Origin: Pseudomonadota bacterium
Lineage (GTDB): Bacteria; Bdellovibrionota; Oligoflexia; Oligoflexales; Oligoflexaceae
Assembly: GCA_029556045.1 (NCBI GenBank)
Contig: JAKQGS010000158.1
Coordinates: forward strand, 1 to 6,810
Direction of reading: 5' to 3'
DNA length: 6,810 nucleotides
Part shown: positions 1 through 5,756 of the stretch, one piece after another
How the letters are laid out: every line of letters starts with the position of its first letter
Numbering within the stretch: position 1 is the stretch's first letter
Notes under the pieces: generated by a model
The model's input: only the letters and a program-made list of their open reading frames with translations
What the model was told of the DNA's origin: nothing
Databases searched by the model: none
Made by a program: the position numbers and the translations under genes

Positions 1-1
1 C

Positions 2-105
2 TGCCTCAGTAATTCCTTAACTTTAGGCACTGCCTTCCGATACCCCACATTGAGGACCTCTATCCTGAAGACCCCAATTTTGACCAGCTGAGTGGAGTAT
101 CATGA
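2..105 (+). other. Possible 3' end of an upstream gene, perhaps frameshifted
   Basis: Two frames are open here. The frame beginning at base 2 runs to a TGA at 89-91. The frame of base 1 has a TAA at 10-12, then stays open to a TGA at 103-105 that overlaps the next gene's ATG as ATGA. The second frame ends in an acidic, natural-looking tail (HIEDLYPEDPNFDQLSGVS) but has no ATG, GTG or TTG early enough to start it. The frames would join if one C were added to the CCCC run at 43-46. Either the upstream gene ends at 91, or it reaches 105 through an indel or frameshift. It could also end at the TAA at 10-12 or 18-20, leaving this stretch non-coding. The product is not recognisable. Confidence 0.3.
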
Positions 106-914
106 AACCTTTGTCTTCCAAACGGACAAAGACCGGACCCAAAAAAGACAGCCTCAAACGCATGTTGGACTGTCTTGGAGCCGTATATCATCAAAGCCAT
201 GTCCAACAGGCTCCCCAGGCTATTATCAATGTCGTACACCTGACCGCTGATTCCATCATATCGCCGACCTCACCCACCGATGCCCGGACATTGGTGATTA
301 TGGAACGCCCAATCACACGGATCAACGATGCTCTGGCCCATGGCCTGGCGGCTGATGGACAAGGCATTCACGCCTACACCCCTGCACTGGCCCCCGCATT
401 GTTGCATAAGGTGTCGGGATTTGTCATTGACCGTGTGGTACACCAGCGCAACGTCAATCTGCTGATACCAGCAGTTTGGGGAAGCCTCCACCACAACCTC
501 AGCATCACCAGTTTCCCCCAGACCATAAGCGCCCTCAACCTGTGGATGAAGGACTACCGTGTGGAACCGGGCGTTTCTCGCTGGATACAACTCTTTCTCC
601 AACAGATCATGGAGAATGACACGAGTCTGCACAGGCTTTCACTGCAGAGCGATGGCACTCATATCGAGCTCGTCGCGGACTTCGGTGCCCACAGTTTATC
701 CCGAGATCGAACTGTCGAACTTTTTAAATCCTGTTCAACCGCTCCGGGTGGCATCCTGTCAGTCCTGTCTGCTCCTCAGGGTGTCTACCAGATCGGATTC
801 AGTTTACCGATGTGGGAAGACCATCTCCATGAATCACTCCCGGCATGTGCCCTTCTCGTGGTTTATGCCACGGCGTGGCATACATCCCGCCAGATCCTGG
901 AGGATGCCGGGTGA
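102..914 (+). CDS. Unrecognised 270-aa cytosolic protein, possible degenerate HATPase-like C-terminus
   Basis: I do not recognise this family with confidence. The start at ATG 102 is supported by GGAG at 94-97 and by stop codons closely upstream in frame. The N-terminus is basic (eight Lys/Arg within residues 2-20). There is no signal peptide or membrane segment. Residues 160-237 resemble, in pattern only, the ATPase domain of histidine kinases: a helix (RWIQLFLQQIMEND) where an N-box would sit, strands leading to VADFG (191-195), an LFK segment (207-209), a Gly pair (216-217) and a final strand ending FSLPM (233-237). The usual N-box Asn and DxGxG residues are not conserved, so any such domain would be catalytically dead, or the likeness is chance. 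The stop overlaps the next gene's GTG by four bases (GTGA), which points to translational coupling with the hydrolase that follows. The coding call is firm; the fold assignment is speculative. Confidence 0.8.
   Translation: MKPLSSKRTKTGPKKDSLKRMLDCLGAVYHQSHVQQAPQAIINVVHLTADSIISPTSPTDARTLVIMERPITRINDALAHGLAADGQGIHAYTPALAPALLHKVSGFVIDRVVHQRNVNLLIPAVWGSLHHNLSITSFPQTISALNLWMKDYRVEPGVSRWIQLFLQQIMENDTSLHRLSLQSDGTHIELVADFGAHSLSRDRTVELFKSCSTAPGGILSVLSAPQGVYQIGFSLPMWEDHLHESLPACALLVVYATAWHTSRQILEDAG
899..903 (+). promoter_or_regulatory. Shine-Dalgarno GGAGG deciding the GTG 911 start
   Basis: GGAGG lies seven bases before GTG 911, an ideal spacing, inside the last codons of the preceding gene. The upstream in-frame ATG at 845 has no comparable site and would force a 70-base overlap, so GTG 911 is the preferred start. 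Confidence 0.75.
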
Positions 915-1807
915 ACCTGCAGCTTAAATTTCATGGCGTGCGCGGTTCCCGCCCAACTCACAAAAACTCCCTTTTGGGGTTTGGTGGAAACTCCACTTCC
1001 CTGCAATTCATGGTGGACGGTGACTTCTATCTCTTCATCGATGGTGGCTCCGGTTTGGCAGCTTGCGGACGGGAGATGGGGCAGCATCCCAAAAACAAAC
1101 GATTTCACTTTCTCATAACCCACACCCACTGGGACCATATTCTGGGATTTCCCTTGTTTGAACCCATGTATAATCCCGAAAACCACATGACCTTTTACGC
1201 CTCCAATACGGAGCAGGCCACCTTTAAAAACCTTTTTTTGGGACTGCGTGAAGCCCGCAACCTACCGATTCCAAAATCCATGCTGCGGGCTCAATTGCAA
1301 TTTCAGGAGATTGCCCCGGATCAACGATTTGTGATTGAAAACGCTGTGGAAGTGTCCACCTTTCAATTGAATCACCAGGGGGTGACTCTGGGCTATCGCT
1401 TGGAATACCAGGGGTCATCCTGCTGTTTCGTCACCGACATGGCCCCGATTGCCAATGGTAACTGGCTGGGAGAGGGGCAGGCCCAAAAAGCACAGGCGGA
1501 TCCCGTTGGTTTCGAAAAACAGTACCGGGATGCCTTTGTCAACTTCCTCAAAGGGGCTCATACCGTTGTTTTTGACACCCACTTTGTGCCCCAGAATCTA
1601 AAACCGGACTGGGGTCACTCCACTCCTGAAATCGCCCTGTCCTATGCAGCTGCGACCAAAAATTCCAGGTTGATCCTGTTTCATCATGCCCCGGAAGACA
1701 GTGACCAGGATGTTCTCAGCAAAGTTAAAAGCATCGAGAAAGAGGCGATCAACGCCAATATCGAAGTGGTGGCGGCTAAAGAAGGGACCGTATGGAATCT
1801 CGCATAG
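911..1807 (+). CDS. MBL-fold metallo-hydrolase (first of tandem pair)
   Basis: This is a 298-residue metallo-beta-lactamase-fold hydrolase of the RNase Z / PhnP / class II phosphodiesterase-like branch, expected to be cytosolic and to bind two metal ions. An N-terminal strand pair (KFHGVRGSRP) leads to GFGGNST at 23-29 and D44-G-G-S-G. The signature HxHxDH is H71, H73, D75, H76 in THTHWDH, followed by GFPLF. Further probable ligands are H155 (NHQG), D176 (VTDM), D222 (FDTHF) and H258 or H259 in HHAPEDSD. WGHST at 234-238 is also shared with the next gene. In this protein the HHDP motif of its neighbour reads HHAP. GTG 911 is chosen as the start because of the GGAGG at 899-903 and the 4-base overlap with the previous stop. 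The end overlaps the next gene by 16 bases. The substrate cannot be read from the sequence; phosphodiester cleavage is the best family-based guess. Confidence 0.92.
   Translation: MNLQLKFHGVRGSRPTHKNSLLGFGGNSTSLQFMVDGDFYLFIDGGSGLAACGREMGQHPKNKRFHFLITHTHWDHILGFPLFEPMYNPENHMTFYASNTEQATFKNLFLGLREARNLPIPKSMLRAQLQFQEIAPDQRFVIENAVEVSTFQLNHQGVTLGYRLEYQGSSCCFVTDMAPIANGNWLGEGQAQKAQADPVGFEKQYRDAFVNFLKGAHTVVFDTHFVPQNLKPDWGHSTPEIALSYAAATKNSRLILFHHAPEDSDQDVLSKVKSIEKEAINANIEVVAAKEGTVWNLA
1781..1786 (+). promoter_or_regulatory. Shine-Dalgarno GAAGGG for ATG 1792
   Basis: GAAGGG sits five bases before ATG 1792, inside the previous gene. It supports the 16-base overlapping start, and with it coupled translation of the two hydrolases. 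Confidence 0.65.
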
Positions 1808-2679
1808 GGGTTAAATTCTGGGGCACCCGTGGCATGATCTCGGCGCCATCGCGGGACCATCTGAAATACGGTGGCAATTCTCCGGCCATTGAAATCCTGC
1901 ATCCCGGTCGTCTCATTCTGGTGGATACAGGATTTGGGGTCTCCAATTTTGGGGAGATTCTTATGGAACGCATCATTCGCCAGCAACAGACTCTGACCAT
2001 CGACATTTTTTTTACTCACTTTCATTGGGATCACATCCAGGGCCTGCCATTTTTCCACCCCATTTATTTTAACAGCACAACAATCAACATCTATTCCCCG
2101 GAATCCTCCGAGGTGATGCATAAGAATCTCAATCAGCTCTTTGACGGCAGCTACTCACCGTTCGCCGGCATCCAGAGCATGCCCTCACGGATTAATCTGA
2201 TTTCATTGACGAACCAACTTCAGGATCGGGATATGACCGTAAAGTATTGCCCAACGAACCACGGTTCCCTGGATGAAGGGGACGACATCCCTCAGTGTTA
2301 TGCCTATCGTTTTGACTTTCATCAGAGCGGATCCAGCATATGCATTGTCACCGACCATGAGGCGGAACCGGGCCCTACCAACGATGCCATGGTGCAATTA
2401 TGCCAGGGTACCGACCTATTGATTCACGATGCCCAGTATTTCGCCCACGATTACCCCGCACACCGGGGATGGGGGCACTCCCTCGTTCAGGAAGCGCTGA
2501 ATAATGCAAGCCTTTCCAAGGCTAAACGCTGCCTGCTGACCCACCATGATCCTTCCAGGAGTGACAACGAAATCGACTCCGGCTATACTCTTTTAAAAGG
2601 CCAGCCCCAAAATCAAAATCTAGACTTTGTCTTCGCACAGGAAGGCCTGTTCTACCCCTGCGATGACAAAACCGCTTAA
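1792..2679 (+). CDS. MBL-fold metallo-hydrolase (second of tandem pair)
   Basis: This 295-residue hydrolase belongs to the same branch as the gene before it and shares its order of motifs, but has diverged widely. KFWGTRG (8-14) and KYGGNS (25-30) match the RG and GGN motifs typical of this subgroup. D45-T-G-F-G follows. The metal signature is H76, H78, D80, H81 in THFHWDH, then GLPFF. Other probable ligands are H157 (TNHGS), D188 (VTDHEA), D213 (HDAQY) and the HHDPSRSD block at 251-258. WGHS occurs at 227-230. All metal-binding positions appear intact, so it should be active. A phosphodiesterase or other metal-dependent hydrolase role is inferred from the family; no substrate is evident. It overlaps the previous gene by 16 bases and ends 36 bases before the membrane protein gene. 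Paralogy with the 911-1807 gene suggests an old tandem duplication, perhaps with specialised or heteromeric roles. Confidence 0.93.
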   Translation: MESRIGVKFWGTRGMISAPSRDHLKYGGNSPAIEILHPGRLILVDTGFGVSNFGEILMERIIRQQQTLTIDIFFTHFHWDHIQGLPFFHPIYFNSTTINIYSPESSEVMHKNLNQLFDGSYSPFAGIQSMPSRINLISLTNQLQDRDMTVKYCPTNHGSLDEGDDIPQCYAYRFDFHQSGSSICIVTDHEAEPGPTNDAMVQLCQGTDLLIHDAQYFAHDYPAHRGWGHSLVQEALNNASLSKAKRCLLTHHDPSRSDNEIDSGYTLLKGQPQNQNLDFVFAQEGLFYPCDDKTA

Positions 2680-2715
2680 GTCACGGCGGCCGATACCATA
2701 AGGCAAAATGACGCT

Positions 2716-3303
2716 ATGCTGCAGCCTTTGATTCAAACACCACTTCTGGCCGTCGTTCTGACACTAGCCTTTTGGTGGTGGGCGACGCCTCGCAAACGCT
2801 CATCGATACAACTGCAAAAGGAAGATCACCGTTGGTTGAGCCGCACGGCTTCCCTCGGTTTCTTGGTTCTTCTGTTAGCCCAAGGTCTTCTATTGGTCTC
2901 CTCAGCCCCTGGTGCCACCCTGGCCGCCATTGCATTGATGACCATCACCCTGCCAGCTTTTTCCATTGTGACGGAGTCTGACCGGGAAGGCTTCTGGCGC
3001 AAACGGCGCAATCAATTGTTGGGGGGAGCTGGTGCCGCCCTGGTTTCTATCAGCCTGACCCTGTTTCTGGTTGAACCGGCCTTTGCCCCCGCCCTGATGG
3101 CTCTCGCCATAGCACGCCAATGCCACCGCAAGGAATTGCACCTCTATTGGGAAAACGCCCAGGACCTTAAGGCGGTGCAGGAGAAGCTTCTGCAACTGGA
3201 TGCCAAAATTCATTGCCTAAAAATTACTCAGCCAGAGATGCCATCCGTCACACCGTCTCCGCTGCCCCGTCTGGAAGTCCTGCCACAGCGGAAAATCGTT
3301 TGA
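2716..3303 (+). CDS. Four-TM membrane protein with C-terminal coiled coil
   Basis: I do not recognise this 195-residue protein. Hydrophobic segments lie at about 8-23 (ending in WWW), 46-64, 67-85 and 101-133; the last may be one long or two short helices. Basic loops follow segment 1 (PRKRSS) and precede segment 4 (FWRKRRN), so the inside-positive rule puts those loops in the cytosol. Residues 135-168 are charged and helical with a leucine-rich heptad-like pattern (DLKAVQEKLLQLDAKI), a probable short cytosolic coiled coil, and the tail is proline-rich (PSVTPSPLPRLEVLP). ATG 2716 is the only normal start in frame after the preceding stop. AAGG at 2700-2703 is rather far, 12 bases before it, so initiation may be weak. 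The 36-base gap after the second hydrolase suggests the same operon. It may anchor a partner to the membrane, but nothing in the sequence names a function. Confidence 0.82.
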   Translation: MLQPLIQTPLLAVVLTLAFWWWATPRKRSSIQLQKEDHRWLSRTASLGFLVLLLAQGLLLVSSAPGATLAAIALMTITLPAFSIVTESDREGFWRKRRNQLLGGAGAALVSISLTLFLVEPAFAPALMALAIARQCHRKELHLYWENAQDLKAVQEKLLQLDAKIHCLKITQPEMPSVTPSPLPRLEVLPQRKIV

Positions 3304-3319
3304 CTTAAGCCCTTCCCCG

Positions 3320-3342
3320 TTTTATTAAAATCCTTTTAAAAT
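3320..3342 (+). repeat. AT-rich near-duplicate TTTTA..AAAAT motif in the gap before the kinase
   Basis: The 59-base gap before the kinase holds TTTTATTAAAATCC followed by TTTTAAAATC. TTAAAA (3325-3330) and TTTTAA (3334-3339) could pair as a weak six-pair hairpin with a TCC loop. TAAAAT at 3337-3342 resembles a -10 box, but there is no -35 match at the right distance. It could be an internal promoter element or simply a linker. Confidence 0.3.
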
Positions 3343-3362
3343 CAAGCGGGAGCATGGGTTTC

Positions 3363-4337
3363 ATGAAAAAATTTGATGTGGTTTCCATTTGTAATGCATT
3401 GATGGATATCCTGGTCATGGCGCGGGAGGAAGACCTGGAAACCCTGCAGCTGACCAAAGGCGTCATGCACCTGGTGGACAAGCATCGTCAGAACGAAGTG
3501 TTATCCCATTTTCATACCACACCAAAAACCACGGAACTGGGAGGATCATCCCTCAACGCGGTGCGTTCTCTGGCGGCTCTTGGCGCTAATACTGCTTTTG
3601 CCGGTATGATTGGGCAGGATGATTTTGGGCGACAAATCAGCGCCCGCATGGATGAGCTTGGCATCCATGCCAAACTGGAAACCTGTGACAACGACGCCAC
3701 CGGCTCCTGTGCGATTCTGGTGACACCGGATGGTGAGCGAACCATGAACACGAACCTGGGTGCCAGCCGTCTCTACAGCCCCAGTCTGGTGCCCCATGAG
3801 GAAATCAAAGCCGCTCGCATTTTCCATTTCTCTGGTTATCAATGGGATACGGAAGGTCAGATTTCTGCCATTCAGGAGGCTCTGCACCACGCTAAGACCC
3901 ATAATGCCCAGGTGTCCTTCGACATCGCCGATCCTTTTGTGGTGAACCGCCATCGTGACCAATTTAAGGATTTGATCGTCCGTCACGCGGACATCGTCTT
4001 TGCCAACAAGGAAGAGGCCCGCCTCCTATACGGTTCACCGGAGGCCGCTGCTGATGAAATCAGCCGCACCGGTGCTATCGCCGTCATAAAACTGGGAGCA
4101 AAGGGAGCCCTGATCGCCAAGGGTAGTGAAAGAATCCCCGTGGATGCCATCCCCACCAATGTTGTTGACACCACCGCTGCCGGTGACATGTTTGCCGCAG
4201 GCTTTTTATACGGGCATTATCGCAAGCGTTCGTTGGGAGAATGTGGGCACACCGCTGCCCTATTGGCTTCCGACGTGATCAGCCGCGTGGGGGCAAGCTT
4301 GTCCGACCATGTTTTGGACAAGGCTGCAAGCCTCTAA
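3363..4337 (+). CDS. PfkB-family carbohydrate/nucleoside kinase, adenosine kinase-like
   Basis: This 324-residue ribokinase (PfkB) superfamily enzyme transfers phosphate from ATP to a sugar or nucleoside hydroxyl. The overall pattern is closest to bacterial adenosine-kinase-like members, which would turn adenosine into AMP for purine salvage. Visible features are the N-terminal strand FDVVSICNALMDI, the substrate-binding ELGGSSLNAVRSLAALG (58-74) with the GG turn at 60-61, GMIGQDDFG (81-89), a lid region around 112-133, NKEEA (215-219, Mg-binding NxxE) and the C-terminal signature DTTAAGDMFAAGF (269-281) with catalytic base D275. The usual DTxGAGD is DTTAAGD here. ATG 3363 is preferred because GGGAG at 3348-3352 lies 10 bases upstream; it lies only one base from the alternative ATG 3354, which would add MGF. 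It follows the membrane protein gene by 59 bases and may be cotranscribed. Substrate choice between adenosine and other nucleosides or sugars is not certain. Confidence 0.9.
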   Translation: MKKFDVVSICNALMDILVMAREEDLETLQLTKGVMHLVDKHRQNEVLSHFHTTPKTTELGGSSLNAVRSLAALGANTAFAGMIGQDDFGRQISARMDELGIHAKLETCDNDATGSCAILVTPDGERTMNTNLGASRLYSPSLVPHEEIKAARIFHFSGYQWDTEGQISAIQEALHHAKTHNAQVSFDIADPFVVNRHRDQFKDLIVRHADIVFANKEEARLLYGSPEAAADEISRTGAIAVIKLGAKGALIAKGSERIPVDAIPTNVVDTTAAGDMFAAGFLYGHYRKRSLGECGHTAALLASDVISRVGASLSDHVLDKAASL

Positions 4338-4372
4338 GCCCCGGAGCCGACCAAGCAGCAACGTCCGCGTCC

Positions 4373-4404
4373 TTATGAGACTAATGCAAGAAGTCGTCTC
4401 ATAA
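4373..4404. terminator. Inverted repeat between convergent genes, possible bidirectional terminator
   Basis: TTATGAGAC (4373-4381) and GTCTCATAA (4396-4404) form a perfect nine-pair stem with a 14-base loop. It sits in the 79-base gap between the kinase stop and the convergent exported-protein stop, where a shared terminator is expected. The stem is moderately AT-rich and no clear U-run follows on either strand, so it is at best a weak or factor-assisted terminator, or an mRNA 3'-end stabiliser. Confidence 0.45.
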
Positions 4405-4416
4405 ATAGGGTGGACT

Positions 4417-4743
4417 CTACCAGGGGACCGGAGCGGTGGGGGGACTCTTTTGAAAAGTGGTCCGCTTGGGATCTGGCGGGTAAAAATCTGCACCGCGAAT
4501 CAATTGCCAATAAAAGGTCTCCGCCTCCCGGCGATTGGCAAATTCAACATATTCTTCCCGAAACTCCTTGAGTTCCGGAATGGTATAGTTGACGATCACA
4601 CGGTAGCGTCCGTTGTCGCGGAATTCAAACCAGACCTTGTTGGCAGCATAGCTCCATGCGTTCGAAGTGGTCACCAGCAGCCCCACCAGGCCATACGCCA
4701 GATTTTTAAGTTTAGACCTGACCTTGTTATGCCGCACGGACAC
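4417..4743 (-). CDS. Small exported protein of unknown function (Sec signal peptide)
   Basis: This 108-residue protein starts with GTG at 4743. It has a basic n-region (RHNKVRSKLK), a hydrophobic stretch LAYGLVGLLVTT at about 15-26 and a likely cleavage after SNA at 27-29, so the mature form of about 79 residues should be periplasmic or secreted. The mature part begins with two strands (KVWFEFRDNG, RYRVIVNYT), then a charged Glu/Arg-rich helix (PELKEFREEYVEFANRREAETFYWQL), and ends in a Pro-rich tail. The family is not recognised. A second GTG at 4737, with GAGGG five bases before it, is an equally good start; AGGA lies eight bases before GTG 4743. The frame stays open 37 codons further upstream to a TGA at 4855-4857 with no NTG start, so the N-terminus is bounded. 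It is divergent from lepB and convergent with the kinase gene. A plus-strand reading frame over the same bases looks like a shadow. Confidence 0.72.
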   Translation of the reverse strand: MSVRHNKVRSKLKNLAYGLVGLLVTTSNAWSYAANKVWFEFRDNGRYRVIVNYTIPELKEFREEYVEFANRREAETFYWQLIRGADFYPPDPKRTTFQKSPPTAPVPW

Positions 4744-4831
4744 CCTCGATTTCCTGGTTTCACGGGGGTGAGCACACCCTGATGGTTTATCGGCAAATCC
4801 AAAAATTTCTTTACTTTTCCAGCGGTAGCGG

Positions 4832-4858
4832 ATGACAAAACTATCCCCTCTATGTCAT
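4832..4858. promoter_or_regulatory. Inverted repeat in the divergent exported-protein/lepB gap
   Basis: ATGACA (4832-4837) and TGTCAT (4853-4858) are six-base inverted arms whose centres are 21 bases apart, about two helical turns. This is a plausible dimer operator in the 169-base gap 4744-4912, but such short arms also arise by chance. A poor promoter candidate for lepB, TTGGAC at 4868 with TAACGA 17 bases later, lies nearby. I see nothing else in this gap. Confidence 0.2.
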
Positions 4859-4912
4859 AAAGTAGCCTTGGACATGGCATCTTCCTCATTTAACGATCGG
4901 TAGATATTTCTT

Positions 4913-5638
4913 ATGAGTGAAAAAAAGCAGCCCGGAACGTTCAGTCCCGAAAACCTGCGATCCCTTGTTGTTTTGGTGTTTTTGATCCTCTGCTTCCGAT
5001 GGTCAGTGGCGTCTCCCTACCATGTGCCCACCGCATCCATGGAGCCCACCATCAAAGTTGGTGATCGTCTGCTGGCCTTCAAACTGGCTTACAGTCTTAA
5101 AATTCCATTTACCGATTACGTCGTCTGGGAGTGGGGCAAACCGCAGCGGGGTGACATTATTGTCTTCCGGTATCCCAAAGATCCGGACATCGACTATGTC
5201 AAACGAGTGGTGGGTCTACCGGGTGATCGCATTAAGTTTGTGGACGACATTCTCTATGTGAACGATGTTCCCCAATCCCGCATGGATCACAATTCCGATC
5301 GTTCGGTGCTGGAGGATATCGAAGACCGCAAGGACATCAAATTGCTGTACAAGGAAAAATTAGGAGAAACCGAGCATTGGGTCATGCAGAATGATCCCAC
5401 CACCCGCAGCTTTCACATGTCCAACTGGCCTGTGGCAGACGCCTATACGGTGCCGGATGATTCGTTTTTTGTGGTCGGCGACAACCGGGACAACTCCACG
5501 GACTCCCGCGTGTGGGGCCAGGTGCCGATCTCCTACATTCGGGGCAAAGCCTTGTTTGTCATCTGGAGCATGACCAGCCCTCCGGACTCCATGCTTCCAC
5601 GTCTACGAATGGATCGCTTTGGACACGGCTTTGACTGA
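4913..5638 (+). CDS. lepB: Signal peptidase I
   Basis: This 241-residue membrane-bound serine endopeptidase removes signal peptides from Sec- and Tat-exported pre-proteins on the outer face of the inner membrane. One membrane anchor lies at about 17-33 (SLVVLVFLILCFRWSVA). Box B is VPTASMEPTIKVGD, with nucleophile S42. The general-base lysine is K97 in YVKRVVGLPGD, after RGDIIVFRYP (79-88). The last signature, GDNRDNSTDSRVWG, is at 189-202. The S42/K97 dyad and all boxes are intact. It is a one-anchor form, shorter than the 324-residue two-anchor E. coli enzyme, with a charged insertion at about 125-175 between boxes. The start ATG 4913 places the anchor correctly, although its Shine-Dalgarno is weak (only GGTAGA about eight bases upstream). 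It is divergent from the exported-protein gene, itself a potential substrate. Confidence 0.97.
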   Translation: MSEKKQPGTFSPENLRSLVVLVFLILCFRWSVASPYHVPTASMEPTIKVGDRLLAFKLAYSLKIPFTDYVVWEWGKPQRGDIIVFRYPKDPDIDYVKRVVGLPGDRIKFVDDILYVNDVPQSRMDHNSDRSVLEDIEDRKDIKLLYKEKLGETEHWVMQNDPTTRSFHMSNWPVADAYTVPDDSFFVVGDNRDNSTDSRVWGQVPISYIRGKALFVIWSMTSPPDSMLPRLRMDRFGHGFD

Positions 5639-5687
5639 TCGCTGGATTTGTGGTTCTACCAAGGCAGACTAAATTTTTCATAAAAAG

Positions 5688-5744
5688 CGCCGATTATGGC
5701 ATTGAAGGGGGATTTGATTCCCCGCTCGTGCGAAAGAATCGGTG
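5688..5744 (+). promoter_or_regulatory. Predicted leader structure overlapping a ribosome-binding site
   Basis: An outer stem pairs CGCCGATT (5688-5695) with AATCGGTG (5737-5744): seven Watson-Crick pairs and one G-U. Inside it is a second hairpin, GGGGA (5708-5712) with TCCCC (5719-5723) and a six-base loop. The 3' arm covers the start of GGTGGAG (5741-5747), the Shine-Dalgarno of the gene at 5757. Folding would partly hide that site, so this could be a translational switch. Pairing was found by eye; no known riboswitch class is recognised. It also occupies most of the 118-base lepB-5757 gap. Confidence 0.35.
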
Positions 5745-5756
5745 GAGATTTAAGCC

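Noticed and set aside
270..632. 120-codon minus-strand frame opposite the first operon gene
   Set aside because: No start site evidence and no domain pattern; the plus-strand frame has Shine-Dalgarno and coupling.
3546..3986. 146-codon minus-strand frame opposite the kinase gene
   Set aside because: Lies wholly within a recognisable PfkB kinase; a shadow frame.
4450..4782. Plus-strand 110-codon reading frame antisense to the exported protein gene
   Set aside because: Its peptide lacks domain-like pattern, while the minus strand gives a clear signal peptide and natural composition.
4671..4889. Minus-strand 72-codon frame (ATG 4889) overlapping the exported protein start
   Set aside because: Overlaps the better-supported frame by 73 bases, has no recognisable features and ends in a Trp/Gly-rich, shadow-like tail.
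5674..5686. TTTTTCATAAAAA as a lepB terminator
   Set aside because: Only five A-T pairs with a three-base loop and no U-run beyond; too weak.
5707..5742. tRNA or tmRNA 3'-end-like element (GGGGATTTGATTCCCC)
   Set aside because: The loop is not a T-loop (no TTCRA), and no acceptor, D or anticodon arms can be built around it.
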